DNA of 64,000 bases from Xenophilus aerolatus. GTDB taxonomy: Bacteria > Pseudomonadota > Gammaproteobacteria > Burkholderiales > Burkholderiaceae_C. Where the stretch lies: assembly GCA_029968055.1 (NCBI GenBank), contig JASCNX010000001.1, forward strand, positions 186,001-250,000. Direction: 5' to 3'. Below, piece after piece: positions 33,415 through 41,627 of this stretch (position 1 is the stretch's first letter; the number at the start of each line of letters is the position of its first letter). The notes below the pieces were generated by a model. The model was not told the DNA's origin. It was given only the letters and a program-made list of their open reading frames with translations, and ran no database searches. The translations under genes and the position numbers were made by a program.

Positions 33415-34830
33415 ATGACGACGACCCCCAGCACGGCGCTGCCGGCCCGGCAGGCCCTCGGCGACCTGTGGACGCAGGCCGGCCTGCCGGCCGAGGCCCT
33501 GGCGCAGCTCACGCTCACCGGTGCCGACCCGGTGTTCCCGTCCTCGTTCGCCGTCGGCGCTGCCGCGCAGAGCAGCATCGCGGCCGGCGCCCTGGCTGCG
33601 TGCGAACTGGGCCATGCCCGTGGCACGCCGCGCCAGGGCGTGGCGGTGGACATGCTGCATGCCGCGATGGAGACCACCGGCTGGTTCAGCCTGGATGGCC
33701 GCGTGCCCGACCTGTGGGACGCTTTTTCAGGCCTGTACCGCTGTGCCGACGGCCATGTGCGCATTCACGCCAACTTCCGGCATCACCGCGACGGCGCATT
33801 GCGCCTGCTGGGCCTGGACCCGGACACGGCCACGCGCGAGCAGGCGCAGGCGGCGCTGCTGGGGTGGCGCGCCATGGAATTCGAGGACGCCGCCGCACAG
33901 CGCGGCCTCGTCGCCACCGCGCTGCGCAGCTTCGCGCAGTGGGACGCCAGCCCGCAGGGCCGCGCCGTGGCGGCGCTGCCTTTGTTCCGCATCGACCGCA
34001 TCGGCGACGCACCGCCGCGTGCGCTTGCGCAACTGGAGCCGGAGCAGCGGCCGCTGAGCGGCGTGCGGGTGCTCGATCTCACGCGCATCCTCGCCGGCCC
34101 GGTGGCCGGCCGGGCGCTGGCCTTGTACGGCGCCGACGTATTGCTGGTGAATTCGCCGCACCTGCCCAACATCGAGGCAATCGCGGACACCAGCCGCGGC
34201 AAGCGCTCCACCCACATCGACCTGAAGACGGCGGAGGGAGCGCAAGCACTCTGGGGGCTGGTCGACGAGGCGCATCTCTTCGTGCAGGGCTACCGGCCCG
34301 GCGGCCTGGCGGCCCTGGGCTTCTCGCCCGAGGCGCTGGCCCGGCGGCGCCCGGGCATCGTGTGCGTGTCGCTCAGCGCCTACGGCACCGATGGCCCGTG
34401 GGCACAGCGGCGGGGCTTCGACTCGCTGGTGCAGACCGCGATGGGCTTCAATGCCGCGGAAGGCGAAGCTGCCGGCCCGGTGGATGGCGCCGTGTCGCCG
34501 CGTGCGCTGCCGATGCAGATCCTCGACCAGGCGACCGGGCACCTGATGGCGTTCGGCGCGGCCGCCGCGCTGTGGCGCCAGCGTCGCGAGGGCGGCAGCT
34601 GGCATGTGCAGCTTTCGCTGGCACAGACCGGCCAGTGGCTGCGCGGCCTGGGGCGGGTGCCGGGCGGGCTGGCCCAACCGCGGCCGGAGGGGCACGCCTT
34701 TGTCGAGCTCTCGCATTCCGGCTTCGGCGAGTTGCGTGCCGTGCGGCCCAGTGCGCAATTGGCCCGCACGCCGGCAGGCACGGACCGGCCGTCCATGCCG
34801 CCGGGCAGCCATCCGCCGGCCTGGTCCTGA
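33415..34830 (+). CDS. CoA-transferase family III (CaiB/BaiF-like) with reversed domain order
   Basis: A 471-residue protein of the formyl-CoA transferase/CaiB group. The usual N-terminal signature (PLSGVRVLDLTRILAGPVAG ... GADVLLV ... RGKRSTHIDLK) does not begin until about residue 215. The first 210 residues instead resemble the later part of a normal CaiB (SSIAAGALAACELGHARG, GLYRCADGHVRIH). The C-terminus again ends with a helix like the first part (DQATGHLMAFGAAAALWRQR). This arrangement appears to mark a distinct subfamily. The acyl substrate is unknown. ACGGAGAG precedes the ATG. Confidence 0.85.
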   Translation: MTTTPSTALPARQALGDLWTQAGLPAEALAQLTLTGADPVFPSSFAVGAAAQSSIAAGALAACELGHARGTPRQGVAVDMLHAAMETTGWFSLDGRVPDLWDAFSGLYRCADGHVRIHANFRHHRDGALRLLGLDPDTATREQAQAALLGWRAMEFEDAAAQRGLVATALRSFAQWDASPQGRAVAALPLFRIDRIGDAPPRALAQLEPEQRPLSGVRVLDLTRILAGPVAGRALALYGADVLLVNSPHLPNIEAIADTSRGKRSTHIDLKTAEGAQALWGLVDEAHLFVQGYRPGGLAALGFSPEALARRRPGIVCVSLSAYGTDGPWAQRRGFDSLVQTAMGFNAAEGEAAGPVDGAVSPRALPMQILDQATGHLMAFGAAAALWRQRREGGSWHVQLSLAQTGQWLRGLGRVPGGLAQPRPEGHAFVELSHSGFGELRAVRPSAQLARTPAGTDRPSMPPGSHPPAWS

Positions 34831-34893
34831 GGACCGCTTCCTCACTTTCGGCAGAGGCGCGGGCCCGCCCCAGGGGCGCAGCGAGCCCGTTGC

Positions 34894-35802
34894 TCAGGCC
34901 GTCGTGACCGGCGTGGACAGCAGCGCATCGCGCCGGCTCTCCGCCACCGAGCGCAGGAAGGTCCAGACCGCCTGCATGCGGCCGACCTGCTTGGCCTCGG
35001 CCGGCATCGACATCCAGAAGGTGCGGGTGAAGCTGGCCTGCGCCGGCAGCACGCGCTGCAGCCGCGCGTCGCCGGCGGCCACGAAGGCCGGCAGCACGCC
35101 GATGCCGGCGTCGGCGGCCACGGCCCGGTGCTGCGCCAGCACGCTGGTGCTGCGCAGCGAGAAGGCGTCGGGACGGTACAGCTCGTCCAGGTACTGCAGC
35201 TCCTTGGAGAAGAGCAGGTCGTCGACATAGCTGACGAAGGTGTGTCCCTTCAGGTCCTCGCGCTGGCGGATCGGCGGATGGGCACGCAGGTAGGCCCGGC
35301 TCGCGTAGAGGTGCAGGCTGTAGTCGGTGAGCTTGGTCACCACCACCGGCCCGCGCGCCGGTCGTTCGAGCGAGATGACGATGTCGGCTTCGCGCCGCGA
35401 CAGGTGCACCAGCCGTGGCATGGCGAGCAGGTCGATCACCAGCCGCGGGTGCTCGCGTGCGAAGCCGGCCAGCGCGGGCGCGAGCACGACGGTGCCGAAG
35501 CCCTCCGTCGCGCCGACGCGCACCAGGCCCGACAGGCCTTCGTCGGGGGCGGGCGTGGCGCTTTTCTCCAGCGTGCGGAAGGCGCGCTCCATCGCCTCCA
35601 CCTGGGGTTGCAGCCGACGCCCGGCTTCGGTCAGGCGGTGGCCGCCGGCCTCGCGGGCGAAGAGCGGGCTGCCCAGTTCCTTCTCGAGCGCCTGGATGCG
35701 CCGCGCCACGGTGGTGTGGTCCACCGCCAGCCGGCGCGCCGCGGCCATCAGCGTGCCGGCGCGCGACAGCTCCAGGAAATAGCGCAGGTTGTTCCAGTCC
35801 AT
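34894..35802 (-). CDS. LysR-family regulator of the valine-degradation cluster
   Basis: A 302-residue LysR regulator. The DNA-binding part is MDWNNLRYFLELSRAGTLMAAARRLAVDHTTVARRIQALE (in parts, residues 1-40), the variant in which HTTVARR replaces QSAVSRQ. The effector domain spans about 92-295. It is divergent from mmsA across 253 bases and is the likely regulator of mmsA and the genes behind it. The ATG at 35802 gives the canonical start; longer frames upstream run through the palindromic repeat and are not credible. Confidence 0.92.
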   Translation of the reverse strand: MDWNNLRYFLELSRAGTLMAAARRLAVDHTTVARRIQALEKELGSPLFAREAGGHRLTEAGRRLQPQVEAMERAFRTLEKSATPAPDEGLSGLVRVGATEGFGTVVLAPALAGFAREHPRLVIDLLAMPRLVHLSRREADIVISLERPARGPVVVTKLTDYSLHLYASRAYLRAHPPIRQREDLKGHTFVSYVDDLLFSKELQYLDELYRPDAFSLRSTSVLAQHRAVAADAGIGVLPAFVAAGDARLQRVLPAQASFTRTFWMSMPAEAKQVGRMQAVWTFLRSVAESRRDALLSTPVTTA

Positions 35803-35820
35803 GGCGAATCGAAGGGTGTC

Positions 35821-35955
35821 GAATGCGGACTTCCGGACGCAGAGGACGCAAAGGTTCCGCAGAAGACGCAAAAGCAAAACTTTCTGTTGGGTGTTCTTTT
35901 GCGCTCTCTGCGAAATCTCTGCGCCCTCTGCGTCCGGCAGTCCGCTCCCGCATTC
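35821..35955. repeat. palindromic CGCAGAGG-unit repeat, copy 1
   Basis: An imperfect inverted repeat of about 135 bp with arms of about 55-60 bases (GAATGCGG at the left end, its complement at the right end) around a short AT-rich centre. Each arm is itself made of four short units of the type CGCAGAGG/CGCAAAGG/CGCAGAAG/CGCAAAAG. It lies between the LysR gene and mmsA. Two more copies occur within 4.4 kb. Confidence 0.85.
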
Positions 35956-35989
35956 TGCATTTCTGCAAAACCGAAACGCATTTTTCTCC

Positions 35990-36003
35990 ATTGCGCACGC
36001 AAT
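35990..36003. promoter_or_regulatory. palindrome upstream of mmsA
   Basis: ATTGCG-CA-CGCAAT is a perfect 6-2-6 inverted repeat, 52 bases before mmsA and just outside repeat copy 1, followed by GCAATTTTGC. It may be the site of the divergent LysR regulator. Confidence 0.4.
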
Positions 36004-36055
36004 TTTGCAAAGCTAGCATGCGCCGGTTCGCTCGATATTCACCAGGAGACATCCC

Positions 36056-37579
36056 ATGGACGCCACCACCGCGCCGGCCACCCAGGTCGCGACCGTCAAG
36101 CTGCTCATCGGCGGCCAGTTCGTCGAATCGAAAACCACCGAATGGCGCGACGTCGTCAATCCGGCCACCCAGGAGGTGCTGGCCCGCGTGCCTTTCGCCA
36201 CCCAGGCCGAGGTCGACGCCGCCGTGGCCTCGGCCAAGGAAGCCTTCAAGACCTGGAGGAAGACCGCCATCGGCGCGCGGGCGCGCATCTTCCTGAAGTT
36301 GCAGCAGCTGATCCGCGAGCACATGGGTGAACTCGCGGCGTTGCTGACGGCCGAGCAGGGCAAGACGCTGCCCGACGCCGAGGGCGACGTGTTCCGCGGG
36401 CTGGAGGTGGTGGAGCATGCCGCCAACATCGGCACGCTGCAGCTCGGCGAGCTGGCCAACAACGTGGCCGGTGGTGTCGATACCTACACGCTGCTGCAGC
36501 CGCTGGGCGTGTGCGCGGGCATCACGCCCTTCAACTTCCCGGCCATGATTCCGCTGTGGATGTTCCCGATGGCCATCGCCACGGGCAACACCTTCGTGCT
36601 CAAGCCCAGCGAGCAGGACCCGATGGTGACCATGCGCCTGTGCGAGCTGGCGCTCGAGGCCGGCATCCCGCCCGGCGTGCTGAACGTGGTGCACGGCGGC
36701 GAGGCGGTGGTCAACGCGATCTGCGACCACCAGGACATCAAGGCGATCAGCTTCGTCGGCTCGACCAAGGTCGGCACGCACGTGTACCACCGCGGCATCG
36801 CCAGCGGCAAGCGCGTGCAATGCATGATGGGCGCGAAGAACCACGCCATCGTGATGCCCGACGCCAACAAGGAGCAGACGCTCAACGCGCTGGCCGGCGC
36901 GGCCTTCGGTGCCGCAGGGCAACGCTGCATGGCCGTGTCGGTGGCGGTGCTGGTGGGCGAGGCGCGGCTGTGGGTCCCGGACCTGGTGGCCAAGGCGAAG
37001 ACGCTCAAGGTGGGCGCCGGCACCGAGAAGGGCGTGGACGTGGGGCCGCTGGTCTCGTGCGCGGCCTACGAGCGCGTGACCGGCCTGATCGAACGCGGCA
37101 CGGCCGACGGCGCGACGCTGGAACTCGATGGCCGCAAGCCCACGGTGCCGGGCTACGAGAAGGGCAACTTCGTCGGCCCGACGATCTTCTCGGGCGTGAA
37201 GCCGGGCATGACGATCTACGACCAGGAGATCTTCGGGCCCGTGCTGTGCGTGGCCGGCGCGGCCGACATCGACGAGGCGATCGAGATGATCAACGCCAAC
37301 CCGAACGGCAACGGCACGGCGATCTTCACGCAGTCGGGCGCGGCGGCGCGCAAGTTCCAGGAAGAGATCGACGTCGGCCAGGTGGGCATCAACGTGCCGA
37401 TCCCGGTGCCGGTGCCGCTGTTCTCCTTCACCGGGTCGCGCGGTTCCAAGCTGGGCGACCTGGGGCCGTACGGCAAGCAGGTGGTGCTGTTCTACACGCA
37501 GACCAAGACGGTGACGGCGCGGTGGTTCGACGACAGCACCGTGGCGCACGGGGTCAACACGACCATTTCGTTGAAGTGA
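36056..37579 (+). CDS. mmsA: CoA-acylating methylmalonate-semialdehyde dehydrogenase
   Basis: A 507-residue NAD-dependent aldehyde dehydrogenase that converts methylmalonate semialdehyde to propionyl-CoA in valine and myo-inositol degradation. Features seen: [26 protein letters not shown] (in parts), the cofactor loop [12 protein letters not shown], catalytic Cys in [13 protein letters not shown] (about residue 291) and a C-terminal [13 protein letters not shown] typical of the CoA-acylating subgroup. The usual ALDH general-base Glu is replaced, as in this subgroup. It is the first gene of a cluster with isobutyryl-CoA dehydrogenase, hydrolase and mmsB. Confidence 0.96.
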   Translation: MDATTAPATQVATVKLLIGGQFVESKTTEWRDVVNPATQEVLARVPFATQAEVDAAVASAKEAFKTWRKTAIGARARIFLKLQQLIREHMGELAALLTAEQGKTLPDAEGDVFRGLEVVEHAANIGTLQLGELANNVAGGVDTYTLLQPLGVCAGITPFNFPAMIPLWMFPMAIATGNTFVLKPSEQDPMVTMRLCELALEAGIPPGVLNVVHGGEAVVNAICDHQDIKAISFVGSTKVGTHVYHRGIASGKRVQCMMGAKNHAIVMPDANKEQTLNALAGAAFGAAGQRCMAVSVAVLVGEARLWVPDLVAKAKTLKVGAGTEKGVDVGPLVSCAAYERVTGLIERGTADGATLELDGRKPTVPGYEKGNFVGPTIFSGVKPGMTIYDQEIFGPVLCVAGAADIDEAIEMINANPNGNGTAIFTQSGAAARKFQEEIDVGQVGINVPIPVPVPLFSFTGSRGSKLGDLGPYGKQVVLFYTQTKTVTARWFDDSTVAHGVNTTISLK

Positions 37580-37667
37580 CCGCGCTGGCGTCCGATTTTG
37601 AGGGCGCGCCCAGGCCCCGGGCCCTCGGCCCAGGCCCAGGCCTTCGAATCCACACCGACCCAACCCC

Positions 37668-38822
37668 ATGGACTTTGAACTGACCGAAGACCAGCGCGCC
37701 TTCGCCGACACGGCCCGCGCGTTCGCCGCCAGCGAATTCGCGCCGCACGCCGCGCAGTGGGACCGCGACGCGATCTTTCCGCGCGAGGCGATCGCCCAGG
37801 CCGGCGAACTGGGCTTCTGCGGCCTGTATGCGCCCGAGCGCATCGGCGGCTTGGGCCTGCCGCGGCTCGATGCGGCGCTGGTGTTCGAGGAGATGGCGGC
37901 GGTCGATCCGTCGACGACCGCCTTCATCACCATCCACAACATGGCGACCTGGATGCTCGGCACCTGGGGCACCGACGCCGTCTGCGCTCGATGGGGCGAA
38001 GACCTCACCAGCGGCCGCAAGCTCGCCTCGTATTGCCTGACCGAGCCGGGCGCGGGCTCCGACGCCGGCTCGCTCAAGACGCGTGCGGAACTGCAGGGCG
38101 CCGACTACGTCATCAACGGCGGCAAGGCCTTCATATCCGGCGCCGGCTCGACCGACGTGCTGGTGCTCATGGCCCGCACGGGCGGGGCGGGTGCCAGCGG
38201 CGTCTCGGCCTTCGCGGTGCCGGCCGACGCACCGGGCATCAGCTACGGCAAGAAGGAGCACAAGATGGGCTGGAACAGCCAGCCCACGCGCACCATCGCC
38301 TTCGACAACGTGCGCGTTCCCGCCGATCACCTGCTGGGGCAGGAAGGCGAGGGCTTCCGCATCGCGATGAAGGGGCTGGACGGTGGCCGCATCAACATCG
38401 CCACCTGCTCGGTCGGGGCGGCGCAGGGCGCCCTGGATGCCGCGCGCCGCTACCTGCACGAGCGCCAGCAGTTCGGCAAGCCGCTTGCGAGCTTCCAGGC
38501 CCTGCAGTTCAAGCTGGCCGACATGGCGACCGAGCTGGTCGCCGCGCGCCAGATGGTGCGGCTGGCCGCCAGCAAGCTCGACGCGCAGCACCCCGACGCC
38601 AGCACCTACTGCGCCATGGCCAAGCGCTTCGCCACCGACGCCGGCTTCAACGTCTGCAACGAGGCGCTGCAACTGCACGGTGGCTACGGCTACCTGGGCG
38701 AGTTCCCGCTGGAGCGGCTGGTGCGCGACGCCCGCGTGCACCAGATCCTCGAAGGCACCAACGAGATCATGCGCGTCATCGTGTCGCGCAAGCTGCTCGA
38801 GGGGGACGCGGACATCCGATGA
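37668..38822 (+). CDS. acyl-CoA dehydrogenase, probably isobutyryl-CoA dehydrogenase
   Basis: A 384-residue FAD-dependent acyl-CoA dehydrogenase. Visible are YCLTEPGAGSDAGSLKT (FAD/substrate loop), the LQLHGGYGYLGEFPLERLVRDARVHQILEGTNEIMR C-terminal signature (in parts) and the catalytic Glu in EGTNEI (about residue 361). Its place between mmsA and a hydroxyisobutyryl-CoA hydrolase points to isobutyryl-CoA as substrate. Electrons go to ETF and then to the ETF-QO encoded at 1.5-3.2 kb. The 88-base gap before it holds three copies of CCCAGGCC in a GC-rich run. Repeat copy 2 begins a few bases after its stop. Confidence 0.94.
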   Translation: MDFELTEDQRAFADTARAFAASEFAPHAAQWDRDAIFPREAIAQAGELGFCGLYAPERIGGLGLPRLDAALVFEEMAAVDPSTTAFITIHNMATWMLGTWGTDAVCARWGEDLTSGRKLASYCLTEPGAGSDAGSLKTRAELQGADYVINGGKAFISGAGSTDVLVLMARTGGAGASGVSAFAVPADAPGISYGKKEHKMGWNSQPTRTIAFDNVRVPADHLLGQEGEGFRIAMKGLDGGRINIATCSVGAAQGALDAARRYLHERQQFGKPLASFQALQFKLADMATELVAARQMVRLAASKLDAQHPDASTYCAMAKRFATDAGFNVCNEALQLHGGYGYLGEFPLERLVRDARVHQILEGTNEIMRVIVSRKLLEGDADIR

Positions 38823-38826
38823 AAGT

Positions 38827-38957
38827 CGGACGGCCGAACGACGAGGTCGCGAAGGTTACGCAAAGGGCGCAGAAGGAAGACAGAATTTCGAACTGATTTT
38901 CTGCGCCCTCCGCGAAGCCTCTGCGCCCTCTGCGTTCGGCTGCCCGATCCCGCATTC
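38827..38957. repeat. palindromic CGCAGAGG-unit repeat, copy 2
   Basis: About 130 bp of imperfect inverted repeat between the acyl-CoA dehydrogenase and the hydrolase genes. The right arm (CTGCGCCCTCCGCGAAGCC, then GCGTTCGG and CCCGCATTC) is nearly the same as in copies 1 and 3; the left arm is more degenerate. The centre is AT-rich (AATTTCGAACTGATTT). Confidence 0.82.
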
Positions 38958-38971
38958 ACTTCATCCTCACC

Positions 38972-40087
38972 ATGACCGAACCCGTCGTCCTTTTCGATAC
39001 CCTGCCCACCGCCAACGGCAAGCGCTTCGGCGTTGCCACGCTCAACGCACCGGCCTCGCTCAATTCACTCTCGGTCGACATGGTGCGGCTGCTCACGCCG
39101 CAACTGCGCGCATGGGCCGCCGACCCGCAGGTCGTCGGCGTGCTGCTGCAGGCCGCGGGCGACAAGGCTTTCTGCGCCGGTGGCGACCTGCGACAGCTCT
39201 ACCAGACGCTGCGCGATTGCGGCGAGTCGCGCAACGCGTACGCCGAGCGCTTCTTCGGCGAGGAATACGAGCTCGACCACCTCATCCACACCTTTCCCAA
39301 ACCCTTCCTGTGCTGGGGCCACGGCATCGTGATGGGCGGCGGCGTGGGGCTGATGGTGGGCGCGTCGCACCGCGTCGTCACCGAAGGCAGCCGCGTGGCG
39401 ATGCCCGAGATCAACATCGGCCTCTACCCGGACGTGGGTGGCAGCTGGTTCCTGCGCCGCGCGCCGGGGCGCACCGGCCTGTTCCTGGCCTTCACCGCCG
39501 CGCAGGTCAACGGCAGCGACGCCATCTTCGCCGGGCTGGCCGACGTGCTGGTGCCGCACGCGCGCAAGGCGCAGGTGATCGAAGCCATCGGCGCCACGGC
39601 ATGGCGCGGCGATGGCGGCGCCGACCGGGCGCTGCTCTCGCGCATCCTCGCCACGGCGGCCGAAGGCACCGAGCGGCCGGCCTCGAAGCTGCGGGAGCAC
39701 TACGACACGATCGAATCGCTGATGGCCGGCGAGGACCTGCTGGACATCGCGAAGCGCCTGCGTGCGCTGCAGAGCGACGACGCCTGGCTGCAGGGCGCTG
39801 CCAAGGCATTCACGAAGGGCGCCCCGAGTTCCATCGCGTTGACCTGGGCACTGTGGCAGCGCGTGCCGCACATGTCGCTGGCCGAGGTGTTCCGCCTGGA
39901 GTACTGGGCCTCGCTGGGCTTCTGCGCGCACCACGATTTCGCCGAAGGCATCCGCGCGGTGCTGGTCGACAAGGACCGCAACCCCAAGTGGCAGCCGGCG
40001 ACCCTTGAGGAGATCACGCCTGCCTTCGTGGACGACCATCTGCGCGAGCGCGGCGAGATGGCGCCTGAGTTGGTCGGCCTTCGCTGA
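38972..40087 (+). CDS. 3-hydroxyisobutyryl-CoA hydrolase (enoyl-CoA hydratase family)
   Basis: A 371-residue crotonase-fold protein. The length, longer than a hydratase (about 260), and the signatures AFCAGGDLRQLYQ, GIVMGGGVGLMVGASHRVVTE (in parts) and MPEINIGLYPDVGGSWFL fit 3-hydroxyisobutyryl-CoA hydrolase, which releases free 3-hydroxyisobutyrate in valine breakdown. The C-terminal region (EVFRLEYWASLGFCAHHDFAEGIRA, in parts) is typical of this group. A separate methacrylyl-CoA hydratase is not in the window. It starts 14 bases after repeat copy 2 and ends 7 bases before copy 3. Confidence 0.93.
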   Translation: MTEPVVLFDTLPTANGKRFGVATLNAPASLNSLSVDMVRLLTPQLRAWAADPQVVGVLLQAAGDKAFCAGGDLRQLYQTLRDCGESRNAYAERFFGEEYELDHLIHTFPKPFLCWGHGIVMGGGVGLMVGASHRVVTEGSRVAMPEINIGLYPDVGGSWFLRRAPGRTGLFLAFTAAQVNGSDAIFAGLADVLVPHARKAQVIEAIGATAWRGDGGADRALLSRILATAAEGTERPASKLREHYDTIESLMAGEDLLDIAKRLRALQSDDAWLQGAAKAFTKGAPSSIALTWALWQRVPHMSLAEVFRLEYWASLGFCAHHDFAEGIRAVLVDKDRNPKWQPATLEEITPAFVDDHLRERGEMAPELVGLR

Positions 40088-40094
40088 AATCAGA

Positions 40095-40229
40095 TTCGGA
40101 CCACCGAACGCAGGGGGCGCAAAGGTCACGCAGAGGTCGCAGAAGAAACGAAACACAAATTTGATATTCCTTCTGCGCCCTTTGCGAAATCTCGGCCTCC
40201 TCTGTGTTCGGCTGTCCGCTCCCGTGTTC
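40095..40229. repeat. palindromic CGCAGAGG-unit repeat, copy 3
   Basis: About 135 bp of imperfect inverted repeat between the hydrolase gene and mmsB. The left arm reads CGAACGCAGGGGGCGCAAAG; the right arm is TTCTGCGCCCTTTGCGAAAT followed by a GTGTTCGGCTGTCCGCTCCC tail shared with copy 1. The AT-rich centre differs from the other copies. Confidence 0.83.
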
Positions 40230-40255
40230 CAACAACCCTCCCGGAGACACACACC

Positions 40256-41143
40256 ATGAAGATCGCATTCATCGGCCTGGGCAACATGGGCGGCCCGATG
40301 GCCCTGAACCTGCACAAGGCCGGCCACGCCGTCGCCGCCTTCGACCTGTCCGCCGCGGCCTGCGACGCATTGCGCGCGCAGGGTGTGGCGATTGCCGCAT
40401 CGGCGGCGGAATCGGTGCAGGGCGCGGAGGTCGTCGTCAGCATGCTGCCGGCCAGCCAGCATGTCGAATCGCTCTACCTGGGCGAACAGGGCCTGCTCGC
40501 GAAGATCGCACCCGGCACCCTGGTCATCGATTCGAGCACCATCGCCGCCGCGACCTCGCGCAAGGTGGCCGAGGCGGGCGCCGCACGCGGCATCGCGGTG
40601 ATCGACGCGCCGGTGTCGGGTGGCACGGGCGGCGCCATCGCGGGCACCCTGACCTTCATGGTGGGCGGCAGCGAGGCGGACCTCGAGCGCGCGCGCCCGG
40701 TGCTCGAGAAGATGGGCGCCAACATCTTCCACGCCGGCGCGGCCGGCGCTGGGCAGACGGCCAAGATCTGCAACAACATGCTGCTGGGCATCCTGATGAT
40801 CGGCACCTCCGAAGCGATTGCGCTGGGCGTGGCCAACGGGCTCGACCCGAAGGTGCTGTCGGAGATCATGCGCCGCAGCTCGGGCGGCAACTGGGCGCTG
40901 GAGAAGTACAACCCCTTGCCGGGCGTGATGGAGAACGCGCCGGCTTCCAAGGGCTACGCCGGCGGCTTCGGCACCGACCTCATGCTCAAGGACCTGGGCC
41001 TGGCGCTAGAGAACGCGACGGCGGTGAAGGCCGCCACCCCGCTGGGCGGCCTGGCGCGCAGCCTCTATGCCGCGCACAGCCTCGCGGGGCACGGTGCGCT
41101 CGATTTCTCCAGCGTCATCAAGCTGGTGCAGAAGCCGGGCTGA
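40256..41143 (+). CDS. mmsB: 3-hydroxyisobutyrate dehydrogenase
   Basis: A 295-residue NAD-dependent beta-hydroxyacid dehydrogenase converting 3-hydroxyisobutyrate to methylmalonate semialdehyde, the substrate of MmsA. The N-terminal Rossmann motif is FIGLGNMGGPMALNL. DAPVSGGTGGA is the substrate-binding signature (about residues 117-127), and the catalytic Lys is in GAGQTAKICNNMLLG (about 171). CCGGAGA precedes the ATG. A 7-bp-stem hairpin follows its stop, so the cluster probably ends here. Confidence 0.95.
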   Translation: MKIAFIGLGNMGGPMALNLHKAGHAVAAFDLSAAACDALRAQGVAIAASAAESVQGAEVVVSMLPASQHVESLYLGEQGLLAKIAPGTLVIDSSTIAAATSRKVAEAGAARGIAVIDAPVSGGTGGAIAGTLTFMVGGSEADLERARPVLEKMGANIFHAGAAGAGQTAKICNNMLLGILMIGTSEAIALGVANGLDPKVLSEIMRRSSGGNWALEKYNPLPGVMENAPASKGYAGGFGTDLMLKDLGLALENATAVKAATPLGGLARSLYAAHSLAGHGALDFSSVIKLVQKPG

Positions 41144-41146
41144 TCG

Positions 41147-41163
41147 CGGGCGCGGAGCGCCCG
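41147..41163 (+). terminator. hairpin after mmsB
   Basis: CGGGCGC-GGA-GCGCCCG is a perfect 7-3-7 stem-loop starting 3 bases after the mmsB stop. It is followed by GTTGGCTGT, a poor T tract, so termination may be partial. Confidence 0.5.
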
Positions 41164-41351
41164 GTTGGCTGTCGAGCACATGGCCACCGGCGCCTGTCCC
41201 ATGGGCGTTCGGGGCATTTGTTCTTGCAGGGCAGTCCGAGGCTCCTGAAGCGGCCCTGAATGCACCCGCGATGAAAAACGGAATCGTTGCTGTTTCTCGC
41301 GAGCACGGCGGGCTGTGACAGCATGCGGCCCCAGCCGACCTGCAAGCCCCG

Positions 41352-41627
41352 ATGGCACCCATCCGACGCTCCAGTACCTCCGCCGCGACCGCAAGCCCTG
41401 CTGCGGCCATGTCCGGCGGTGCACGACCCCTGCGCGGGCGCGAGCAGCGCGTGCTCGATGCCGTGGCGTCCTTGCCTGAAGAGAGCCGCACGCCATCCGC
41501 CGCCGTGGCCGAGCTGCTGCGCCAGGGCCTCGACCTGCCGCCCTCGACGATCGCGCAGATCCTGCTGCGGCTCGAGCGCAAGGGCGTGCTTCAGTTGGGA
41601 CGCAAGCGGTCGGGCGACGCGGCGTGA
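41352..41627 (+). CDS. small winged-helix-like hypothetical protein
   Basis: A 91-residue basic protein of unknown function. After about 25 residues of Ser/Ala-rich leader, the part RGREQRVLDAVASLP...AAVAELLRQGLDLPPSTIAQILLRLERKGVLQLGRK (in parts) has the helix-turn-helix-wing rhythm of MarR- or LexA-like DNA-binding domains, with RLERKGVLQL like a recognition helix and wing. There is no clear ribosome site. It stands alone between mmsB and the dipeptidase. It could be a short transcription factor or a non-coding frame; the amphipathic pattern favours a real gene. Confidence 0.5.
   Translation: MAPIRRSSTSAATASPAAAMSGGARPLRGREQRVLDAVASLPEESRTPSAAVAELLRQGLDLPPSTIAQILLRLERKGVLQLGRKRSGDAA

Noticed and set aside
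35821-35955. CRISPR array (repeated CGCAGAGG units)
   Set aside because: Units are 8-11 bases, irregular and arranged as an inverted palindrome, with no spacers and no cas genes.
34448-38077. Very long minus-strand open frame (over 1,200 codons) across mmsA and its neighbours
   Set aside because: It is a shadow of genes in other frames caused by high GC content. Its sequence is low-complexity Arg/Ala/His and it runs through two LysR and CoA genes with clear motifs.
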